The translations under genes were made by a program, and so were the position numbers. Positions 1-6,876 of a stretch of DNA of 13,874 nucleotides are shown in pieces. Positions within the stretch are counted from its first letter, which is position 1. Every line of letters begins with the position of its first letter. The notes beneath the pieces are model-generated. The model was not told the origin of the DNA. It made no database searches and saw only the letters and a list, made by a program, of their open reading frames with translations. Origin of the DNA: CAYRFQ01 sp964423615 (GTDB lineage: Bacteria; Planctomycetota; Planctomycetia; Gemmatales; Gemmataceae); assembly GCA_964423615.1 (NCBI GenBank), contig CAYRFQ010000149.1:1-13874 (forward strand). Direction: 5' to 3'.

Positions 1-173
1 AGTGTGCACAAAAAACAAGTGCACAAAACAACACAAAACTTTGCGAACGTTCAGGATTAGAACGTTTTCGTTTTCCAAGTCGCTCTCCCCGCTAGCGGGG
101 AGAGTGACTTTTAGGGTTCCGACCGTCCTTGGCCCATCCTACATCATCGATCCATTACGTCCTGAAATTCGAA
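1..173. other. Left-edge non-coding region with short direct repeats
   Basis: No convincing gene lies here. A short open frame on the plus strand (2-205) has no ribosome binding site and no family resemblance, and it runs into the 3' end of the large minus-strand gene. The first bases carry a 10-bp direct repeat, GTGCACAAAA, at 4-13 and 19-28. The main structure is the palindrome at 77-110, listed separately. The region is downstream of the large minus-strand gene, so it probably serves as its 3' untranslated or termination region. Confidence 0.6.
77..110. repeat. Near-perfect 34-nt palindrome, possible terminator or repeat
   Basis: Positions 83-104 form a perfect 22-nt palindrome centred on 93/94, with arms CTCTCCCCGCT and AGCGGGGAGAG. 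The pairing continues outward to 77-110 with only one G-T pair at 82/105. As RNA this is a very stable GC-rich hairpin. It sits 64 nt beyond the stop codon of the large minus-strand gene. On the plus strand the stem overlaps and is followed by a short TTTT; on the minus strand no T-run follows. It could be a terminator, an mRNA 3'-end stabiliser, or a copy of a dispersed intergenic palindrome. There is no second copy in this window. Confidence 0.6.
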
Positions 174-3100
174 TCATTTCTTATGTTTATGCTTTTGGAA
201 CATAGCATTTCGCTCGTTTCCGCCCGCTTGTACATAAGCGACCAAATCCAGGATCTCTTCACGCGACAAACGGTTGAGTAATCCCTCTGGCATGATAGAG
301 TTCTTGACCTTTTTCCGCCCTCGGATTTCGCTCATCTTCAGCACCAAGGTCTTTTTGGTGGCCCAGCTCGCTGCTGGTAGCACTGTAATCTTCTTGGGCG
401 TCTCCTTGACAATCATGCCTGCAACCACCTTACCGGATTGGAGTAAGAAAGCGTAGTTCTCATACTGCTTGTCGATGTCCTTGGACGGATGAAGGATCGA
501 CTGCAAGATGTATTCGGAGTTGCGTTTCTCCACGTCGAGCTTGGTCAAGTCCGGACCGAACTCCATTCCCTCCTGGTTCATTCGGTGACAGGCGATGCAA
601 TTGGCGATCTTGAAGGCCCGTTTTCCGAGGTCGAAATTACGTCCGTGTTTGAGTTTCTTAATAGACTCTTCGAGGTCTTCAAAAGCCCACTCCTTGCCCT
701 TGGTGCTGTAGTTCAGAAGTTCGTCCTTGACTTGGATTCGGTTCTTTTTGAGGTATTGTTCGGGGTTCGCGTAGTAGGCTTTCACGTCCTTCACCACGAA
801 CAACGCACCGTACATCCGTCGCCAGTGACCAGGGTAAGTACAGACGTAAGAATATACTCCCGGTTGGTTCGGAACGTCGAAGCTGAGTGCTTGCGTATCT
901 CCCGTATTCAGCAGACGGCTGCTCAACAAGATCTTGTCCGAACGAGGAATGAAATGCCGCGACTGGGCATCGGGTTGTTGGGCCGTCGATTCGGCGAGAA
1001 GCCCGACTTTCTCCATGAATCCTGGTTCGACGATCGCAAAGTTATGCGGCATTTGGTCAGAATTCGACAATATGAATTCGACCGTCTTGCCCGCTTCGAC
1101 CACAATTCGATCTTTGTCGTAGATCATACGGTGGGGAACCGTCCCAATGCGGAAGACCTGGATCTTCAGGCTCGCGATCTTGGCCCGGAAGGCTCGGGCT
1201 TTCTTTTTGGGTAACACTTCGGCGAGTTGGTCGACCAATTCCATGGCCTCAAGGGCTGATTTCGAAGTTCGATACTTGGCCGGAATTTCGCTGATTTGTT
1301 TGGCCAGACTCCCGGCCAACATCGGAATCTGGTTCTTGGCCCACGCTGTCTTCGGAAGTTTCCGAATCACCCGAACTGCAGCTTCGCGATTCTTTCCTGC
1401 TTGGATCAACTTGGCCAGGTCGAGGAACGTTTCGGTCTCATTCCCTGGAACGAACTCGAGTGACCGAATGACCAAATCACGCAGAGTCTTCTTGCCAGGG
1501 ATGGAGAAGTACTCGGGCCGAATTTTTTGCTTGCCGAAGCCCGGACCGGACCACAGGAGTTGCAGTCCATCTCCTCCACCGTTATCAAAGTACGTCAGAA
1601 CAAAAGGGTGTTCCCCGGCCTGAAGCCGGATGGTTCCTTGTTTGACTTTCATACCGTGGAGGCCATCGTTATCGATCACGAGTCGGTCGCCGATGTAAAG
1701 TCGCGAACCATCGTCCGAACCAAGCCAAAATCGGTATTTCCCGGCACGTTTGATTTTGAGCGCCCCGCTAAACCGCAAGGCAAACGCATCCCGTCGTTTG
1801 AGGATCGAAACGTTAAACTTGACCTCAGGGACGATCCCCGTAGCCGCCGGCTTGTAGCGATCCAACGTCTCGATGGCGACGTTCTTCTCGCGTGGGTTCG
1901 GTTCGAAATAATCGACCCTGAGGCCCCGCTGAGAAAGACTGCCACCCTTCTCGGCCAGACGTTTCGGCATCTCGAAAAGAAGCGGTCGGAGGTGCTGGTG
2001 GAGCTTGGCTCGCAGTTCTTCCGATGGGATCTGAGGAATCGCGCCAAGGAACTCTCGCAGACCCCCTTTACTCTTCACAGCGTAGGCGAACGCCAGCTCC
2101 GGTGAGCCTTCGGCTACGATCCACGCAACCAAACCGGCTTGTCGTGTCTCCTTCGCGTTGCCGTTCGTGGCCAGCTTTTGGACGCGAACCTTCACGCCTT
2201 GGAGTTTGGCAGCCGGTTGAAAGGCCAGGAGTTTGGCAAGACTCGGAAGACTCGAACCTTGTTGTTTGGCGTCGAGTTCTTCGATGAAGTCGAGCAAGAG
2301 TTTGGCCTTGGGCTTCTTTTCCAGTTTGGCGAGACCTTCCAACGATTCATTGAGGTATTTAACCGGAACGTTACTCCGGGTCAGGATCGCACGATAAACC
2401 GCTCCCGTCCGCTCCATTCTGAGCAAGTCTTGCACACTCGCATTCCGCAACACGAACGCTTGAGCCGCAGGCGACAACTTTCGTCCCGACTTCTTCGCCT
2501 CAGCCAAGAACTCCGAAATGTTGATCAGACTTCGCGTTTGCTTGAGAACGTAATCGAGTTGGACATCTTTCGGCCACCGTTCGGCTTCGAATAGGACCTC
2601 GGCTGCCTCGGGGCCTTTGTAGAAGCTGGCTGCAACTACGGCCTCCGCACGGACTCGTGGATGCGGATCACCTGCCGCCTTGATGAGCAACGGGACTGCT
2701 CCAGGCATCTTGTTGCTCCAGTCTTGCAAAACACGAATACCGGCAGCACGGGCGTTGGGCTCGACGGACTCGACCACACGCTCGAGCAAACCAGGATTCA
2801 CGGCGCGATGTTGTTGGTGAACCCAAAGGGCCTCGACTAACGCAAGTGCGTCTTCTTTCTTCGCCGGATCGAGTGGCTTTGCCCACTTCTGGACTGCCTT
2901 TACGACGTTCTGACTATCGCGTCCACTCAGTTCGATCCTGGCCCGATACCGAACGCCGTCGGTCGCGGAGGAAAGGTCCTCGACGACTTCCGCAATCGGC
3001 TTACCCTTCATCTTCACGACGTTCATCAACGGTCGGCCTTTGGCGGTGACTCGGTAGACACGTCCATGTCGGTCGTCGCGGTTGGGGTCGCGCAAATTGT

Positions 3101-5168
3101 GTTGGAGGTGGCCGATCAGCGGGTTCTGCCAGTCAATGATGAAGAGCGATCCGTCGGCACCGACTTCGACACTCGAAGGACGGAAGTTGCGGTCAGACGA
3201 GTAAAGAATGGGCTCGATTTCTTCGGCCCAAAAGCCCGCTCCTTCGTTCACAAACTTGTATTGGGTGATCCCCTGAAAGCCGATCACATTGGCGATGAGC
3301 AAGTTGCCCTGGTTCTTCTTGGGGAAGTGCTCGCTCGAGAGGATTCCAATGCCGGGAACAGGACGAACTCGCTTGCGGTAGAGTTGCTTGGGAGCTCCCT
3401 TACCCGGAAAGCCGATGTAAAAGCCGTGACCAGTCGTTCCGTCGGTGGCGAACTGGAAGCCCCAACGATCAAACGCACTGCCATGTGGGTTCGGGCCAAT
3501 CCCGAAATGCCGCGTAAGCTTGTGGCTCTTGAGATCGAACCGATACATGCCCGTGCTGCTGCTTCGGAACGTTGGGCCCCAAGGCGATTCGACGTTGGTT
3601 ACGTGAAACACCCCTCTTTGAAAATAAAGGTGTCCCGCCGGGCCAAGGATGAACGAGTTGGCGGTGTGATGCGTGTCGGCCGAGTCGATTCCGTGCATGA
3701 TTCGAATTCGGACGTCGGCCTTGTCGTCACCGTCGGTGTCCTTCAGGAACATGATGTCCGGAGCTTGGGCGACGAGCACCCCGCCATTCCAGAATTCGAA
3801 ACCGGTCGGGTTGTGGAGTCCGTCGGCGAAGACGATGCACCGATCGGCCTTTCCGTCCCCATCGTCGTCGGGCAAGATAAGGAGTTTGTCGTTCATCTCC
3901 TTCTTGGGATTCCAGTGCGGGTACGTTGGCCAAGCCGCGACCCACAACCGACCGTCGGTGTCGAACGACATCTGAACCGGATTGACGAGATCGGGAAATT
4001 GTTTCTCGTCGGCAAAAAGGTTGACCTGCATTCCCTTGGCGAGCGTCATCTTCTTGATGGCTTCCTCACCGCCGAGAAATCGAAATGTTCCATCGGGTGC
4101 ATCACCCTTCCGGTTGGACACGGGGTTCAGCGGCGGTGGGGCATTGGAATCATCGACCTTATACTTCTTGCCTTGAGCCGTAGCCCAGACGAGTTTGTCG
4201 CGATTGGCAGTCATGACATCGAGAATTTCCAGTTCGCGGTTCATGACGGCAGAGTTGTTTAAACCGTCTGGACCACGACCGGCGCTCCCGCGTCCACCGA
4301 AGATACTGTATCCGTCGGTCGCACGATACCGGTTGAACCAGTGCACGTTCTTGTGGAGTACGGCCTTTCGGATGCGTTCCAGTTTCGGCGTTGGGAGGTC
4401 TCCCGATTTCCCGAACAATTCTTCGTCGATCACTTCCGCGAGAGCATTGTAGCCATCATCGGTGAGATGGATGCCGTTGATCGTAAGGGGCTGTTGGGCC
4501 CGAGCATAGAGCTTCTTTGTGGACGTGAACAAGTCAACGAAAACGACATTCTTCTGATTCGCAACGTCGGCCATCGCTTTGGTGTACATCGCGAGGCGTT
4601 TGTTATTCTCTTTGCCGTCGGGGAGGTGCGGGCTCTTGAGGTTCTCATGGGCAATTGGTGAGAATAACACGATTCGTGGCGGTGCAACGCCATCGTACTT
4701 TTGCTTCCGCGTGTAGTCGATAAACTTGTTCAATTCCTTGCGAAATGTCTGCAGCCCCTGCTCTCCCGCGAATGACTCGTTGTAGCCAAAGAAAGCGAAG
4801 ATGACACTCGCCTTGGAATGACTAAGGTGCGAGTCGGGGTTACCGAAGTTCCTGGACCGTGGTCGAACAGTCAACGTGTCTCCGGAGAAACCGAGGTTTC
4901 GAAAGACAAGTTGTTTTGTGGAGTACCGGTGTTGGATGTACGTTTCGAGCCACCCGAAATGCTGCATCCGATCGGCAAGCGTGTTGCCGATGTAGCAGAT
5001 GCGGTCGCCTTTGTTGAGCTGGAGCTTTGGTCGTTCAGACGCCGTAGGAACCCTCGACTCGAGAGATGACTGCGGACCGTGACGCCCAAGAGAAGGCTGC
5101 GGAGCTATCTGGAAACACAGACAGCAGACCGACAGCATGATTGTGTAATGAAATAGCGATCGAACCAT
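174..5168 (-). CDS. Giant exported SGNH / PVC dehydrogenase / PA14 / cupredoxin / cytochrome c fusion
   Basis: This 1664-residue protein is probably exported to the periplasm or cell surface. Residues 1-28 look like a signal peptide. Residues 50-255 resemble an SGNH hydrolase (blocks GFSGDT at 93, GYNE at 128, NGIH at 231), but the usual GDS is GNT at 61-63 and the Asp before the final His is Asn231. Residues 375-710 match the PVC-type membrane-bound dehydrogenase propeller, with Asp-rich calcium-like loops at 434-442 and 477-485. Residues 715-1065 are helical and HEAT-like. Residues 1083-1215 are PA14, a carbohydrate-binding fold. Residues 1338-1460 form a cupredoxin with type 1 copper ligands His1375, Cys1443, His1448 and Met1452. 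Residues 1515-1648 form the PVC CxxCH haem domain (CIACH 1524-1528, probable axial Met1626). An AAGGA lies 12 nt before the ATG. Electron transfer from the propeller through copper and haem is inferred; the substrate is unknown. Confidence 0.9.
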   Translation of the reverse strand: MVRSLFHYTIMLSVCCLCFQIAPQPSLGRHGPQSSLESRVPTASERPKLQLNKGDRICYIGNTLADRMQHFGWLETYIQHRYSTKQLVFRNLGFSGDTLTVRPRSRNFGNPDSHLSHSKASVIFAFFGYNESFAGEQGLQTFRKELNKFIDYTRKQKYDGVAPPRIVLFSPIAHENLKSPHLPDGKENNKRLAMYTKAMADVANQKNVVFVDLFTSTKKLYARAQQPLTINGIHLTDDGYNALAEVIDEELFGKSGDLPTPKLERIRKAVLHKNVHWFNRYRATDGYSIFGGRGSAGRGPDGLNNSAVMNRELEILDVMTANRDKLVWATAQGKKYKVDDSNAPPPLNPVSNRKGDAPDGTFRFLGGEEAIKKMTLAKGMQVNLFADEKQFPDLVNPVQMSFDTDGRLWVAAWPTYPHWNPKKEMNDKLLILPDDDGDGKADRCIVFADGLHNPTGFEFWNGGVLVAQAPDIMFLKDTDGDDKADVRIRIMHGIDSADTHHTANSFILGPAGHLYFQRGVFHVTNVESPWGPTFRSSSTGMYRFDLKSHKLTRHFGIGPNPHGSAFDRWGFQFATDGTTGHGFYIGFPGKGAPKQLYRKRVRPVPGIGILSSEHFPKKNQGNLLIANVIGFQGITQYKFVNEGAGFWAEEIEPILYSSDRNFRPSSVEVGADGSLFIIDWQNPLIGHLQHNLRDPNRDDRHGRVYRVTAKGRPLMNVVKMKGKPIAEVVEDLSSATDGVRYRARIELSGRDSQNVVKAVQKWAKPLDPAKKEDALALVEALWVHQQHRAVNPGLLERVVESVEPNARAAGIRVLQDWSNKMPGAVPLLIKAAGDPHPRVRAEAVVAASFYKGPEAAEVLFEAERWPKDVQLDYVLKQTRSLINISEFLAEAKKSGRKLSPAAQAFVLRNASVQDLLRMERTGAVYRAILTRSNVPVKYLNESLEGLAKLEKKPKAKLLLDFIEELDAKQQGSSLPSLAKLLAFQPAAKLQGVKVRVQKLATNGNAKETRQAGLVAWIVAEGSPELAFAYAVKSKGGLREFLGAIPQIPSEELRAKLHQHLRPLLFEMPKRLAEKGGSLSQRGLRVDYFEPNPREKNVAIETLDRYKPAATGIVPEVKFNVSILKRRDAFALRFSGALKIKRAGKYRFWLGSDDGSRLYIGDRLVIDNDGLHGMKVKQGTIRLQAGEHPFVLTYFDNGGGDGLQLLWSGPGFGKQKIRPEYFSIPGKKTLRDLVIRSLEFVPGNETETFLDLAKLIQAGKNREAAVRVIRKLPKTAWAKNQIPMLAGSLAKQISEIPAKYRTSKSALEAMELVDQLAEVLPKKKARAFRAKIASLKIQVFRIGTVPHRMIYDKDRIVVEAGKTVEFILSNSDQMPHNFAIVEPGFMEKVGLLAESTAQQPDAQSRHFIPRSDKILLSSRLLNTGDTQALSFDVPNQPGVYSYVCTYPGHWRRMYGALFVVKDVKAYYANPEQYLKKNRIQVKDELLNYSTKGKEWAFEDLEESIKKLKHGRNFDLGKRAFKIANCIACHRMNQEGMEFGPDLTKLDVEKRNSEYILQSILHPSKDIDKQYENYAFLLQSGKVVAGMIVKETPKKITVLPAASWATKKTLVLKMSEIRGRKKVKNSIMPEGLLNRLSREEILDLVAYVQAGGNERNAMFQKHKHKK

Positions 5169-5286
5169 GAGTTACTGAAATCCTTATGAGGCAAGCCGGG
5201 AGGGAATTTAGTTGGTTTGCGTAGAATTTGATTGTGTCTCGTAATGGACAAAGATGCAAGGGTGAGAAATCATGAACTGAACGAGA

Positions 5287-5329
5287 GAGTCCAAACCGTC
5301 CTTGGCAATGCAAAAGACGGTTTGGACTC
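5287..5329. other. 14-bp perfect stem-loop in divergent intergenic region
   Basis: The arms GAGTCCAAACCGTC (5287-5300) and GACGGTTTGGACTC (5316-5329) are perfectly complementary around a 15-nt loop. No T-run follows directly on either strand; the nearest is seven T at 5351-5357, about 21 nt downstream on the plus strand, which is too far for a normal intrinsic terminator. The element lies 118 nt upstream of the large minus-strand gene and 281 nt upstream of the GGDEF gene. It may be a 5' leader structure, a regulator-binding inverted repeat, or part of a small RNA. The structure is certain; its role is inference. Confidence 0.55.
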
Positions 5330-5599
5330 AGAACTGCATCAAAGTGAAACTTTTTTTCACAAATTACTTCGCAATGTGATATATTTCTAAATACAACAAT
5401 CGTCAGAATTTTCATCCCATACAGCAATTTTAGCCGTTCGATGAGCAATCTTCCCGATTGCCCGGATTCCCCGGCGTAGAATTCTTTTTTGTTGATGTAG
5501 ATTTACTGGCGTTTTCTCAATCATGAGCTATACCTAGTTAGAGTGGTAAAATTTCTTTTGATTTTCCACTCAGAGAAGTCAAGTCTGCAGTTCAATAAT

Positions 5600-5603
5600 G
5601 AGG
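5600..5603 (+). promoter_or_regulatory. Ribosome binding site for GTG start of GGDEF regulator
   Basis: GAGG lies 7 nt before the GTG at 5611, a normal spacing that supports this rare start. The nearby ATG at 5598 is out of frame with the protein. The receiver domain begins within the first ten residues, so a later start would damage it. Confidence 0.6.
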
Positions 5604-5610
5604 CGCCAAC

Positions 5611-6693
5611 GTGAGCAACGAGAGATGCTCCCTCCTCGTCGTTGATGACGAGCCTTACATCCAGGCGACTCTGTCCTCGCTTCTCAGTCACGAGTTCGAT
5701 GTGTTGACCGCTGGCACAGCTCGATCAGCACGAGAGATGTTTTCAAAACACCCCATTGACCTCATTTTGACTGACCAGAGGATGCCGCGAGAGACAGGGG
5801 TGGAACTCCTCGAATGGGTCCGGACCCATTCTCCCCGTACCGTACGTATGTTGATGACCGGGTACGCCGAACTGGAAGAAGCCGTTGAGGCGATCAACCG
5901 CGGCCACGTCTATCATTACATCTTTAAACCCTGGAACACTTCCGACCTCCTCGAGACGCTCCGGCATGCCGCCCAAACGTTCATCTTGGAACGGCGTAAT
6001 CGACAGTTGCTCGAAGAACTCAAGAGGCTCAATCAAGAACTCGAAGCCCGCGTCCAACAACGGACAAACGAACTCAAGAACGCCAACCAGCAACTTGCAC
6101 AAGCGAACCAACAACTCGCCGAAGCCAACATCGAGTTACAGCAAAAGAACACTATGCTGGAACGGTTGGCACTCACCGACCCCTTAACAAACTTGCCTAA
6201 TCGTCGGGCCATGGACCGCATGGTCGAAAGAGAACTGCGCCGCCGCGAGCGATATCCCAACGCCATGAGCGTCGGCATGATCGACGTCGATCGATTCAAG
6301 AGCATCAACTCCAAATACCTGCTACCAGGTGGTGACAAAGTGCTCGTCGAATTAGCGAAGTGTCTGCAAAATTCCCTACGAACGGTCGATTCGTTGGGTC
6401 GAGTGGGAGGTGAGGAATTCTTGGTCGTCGCACCGGAAACCAACTTCGATGGGGCCAAGGTTCTTGGCGAACGAATTCGAACGAATGTCGAACAATACCA
6501 CTTCCAGTACAAGGAACACGTCATTCCAGTGACCGTCAGTGTTGGGTTGGCAGTTGCGGATTCAGGGGTGCCAACGGACTACGAACAGATGAAACATGTG
6601 GCGTCAGCCGCGTTGGCCCAGGCGAAGCTGAACGGACGCAACTGCGTCGTTGTCCAATCTCTTATTCAACGCCCTTTTGACCAAGCCGGTTGA
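5611..6693 (+). CDS. Response regulator with GGDEF diguanylate cyclase output (WspR-like layout)
   Basis: This 360-residue cytoplasmic protein probably converts two GTP into c-di-GMP when its receiver is phosphorylated. Residues 6-122 are a receiver domain: acidic pocket Asp12-Asp13, phospho-acceptor Asp55 (in LTDQRMP), Thr83 and Lys106 (in FKPW). Residues 125-187 are a long Gln/Asn/Glu-rich coiled coil that likely drives dimerisation. Residues 188-350 are the GGDEF domain, with metal-binding Asp225 (in MIDVDRFK), guanine-contact Asn233 and Asp242, and active-site GGEEF at 266-270. An RxxD inhibitory site (Arg257-Asp260) sits exactly five residues before GGEEF, so product feedback inhibition is expected. 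The usual GH of the NDxxGHxxGD segment is replaced by LL at 237-238. No histidine kinase is adjacent, so it is an orphan regulator here. The gene is monocistronic, divergent from the large redox gene and convergent with aspartate kinase. Confidence 0.93.
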   Translation: MSNERCSLLVVDDEPYIQATLSSLLSHEFDVLTAGTARSAREMFSKHPIDLILTDQRMPRETGVELLEWVRTHSPRTVRMLMTGYAELEEAVEAINRGHVYHYIFKPWNTSDLLETLRHAAQTFILERRNRQLLEELKRLNQELEARVQQRTNELKNANQQLAQANQQLAEANIELQQKNTMLERLALTDPLTNLPNRRAMDRMVERELRRRERYPNAMSVGMIDVDRFKSINSKYLLPGGDKVLVELAKCLQNSLRTVDSLGRVGGEEFLVVAPETNFDGAKVLGERIRTNVEQYHFQYKEHVIPVTVSVGLAVADSGVPTDYEQMKHVASAALAQAKLNGRNCVVVQSLIQRPFDQAG

Positions 6694-6876
6694 AGGCCGG
6701 CGATCTGCTGAAGAACAGAACAGCAATCAACTCACCCGAGGACGCAAAGAAAGTCCAAGTCCAACAACGAGCATTGCAGAAAATTCGAATCCCCTCGTGT
6801 TCGTATCTCTCGTTTCTTGACTTTCCTTTCTTGTCCCTCGTCCACCTCTGCGTGAGATTCCATCTGTCCCGACTCA

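Larger units (their letters stand above)
5169..5610. other. Divergent intergenic region
   Basis: This 442-nt gap separates the large minus-strand gene from the plus-strand GGDEF regulator, so it should contain both promoters. I cannot assign -35/-10 boxes with confidence. It holds a 14-bp perfect stem-loop (5287-5329), a small GTGAAA/TTTCAC stem around a T-run (5344-5360), and a 10-bp direct repeat GCGTAGAATT at 5219-5228 and 5474-5483. It is more AT-rich than the flanking genes. An open frame across part of it on the minus strand (5035-5448) is not credible because it overlaps the start of the large gene in another frame. Confidence 0.6.

Noticed and set aside
2..205. 67-residue plus-strand frame at the left edge
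   Set aside because: It runs through the palindrome and into the 3' end of the opposite gene, with no ribosome binding site or recognisable features.
3066..4262. 398-residue open frame on the plus strand antisense to the giant redox gene
   Set aside because: The minus-strand frame has clear domains here; the antisense product has no family features or ribosome binding site.
174..5168. Lipoprotein signal in the giant protein because of the Cys-rich leader (CCLC)
   Set aside because: The residues before these Cys do not fit a good lipobox, so an ordinary signal peptide is the better reading.
5035..5448. 137-residue minus-strand frame across the divergent intergenic region
   Set aside because: It overlaps the signal-peptide region of the large gene in another frame, and its sequence shows no domain.
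6685..6701. GCCGG/CCGGC hairpin at the end of the GGDEF gene as a terminator
   Set aside because: Its stem is 5 bp, it overlaps the last codons, and no T-run follows. The 183-nt convergent gap to lysC shows no convincing terminator.
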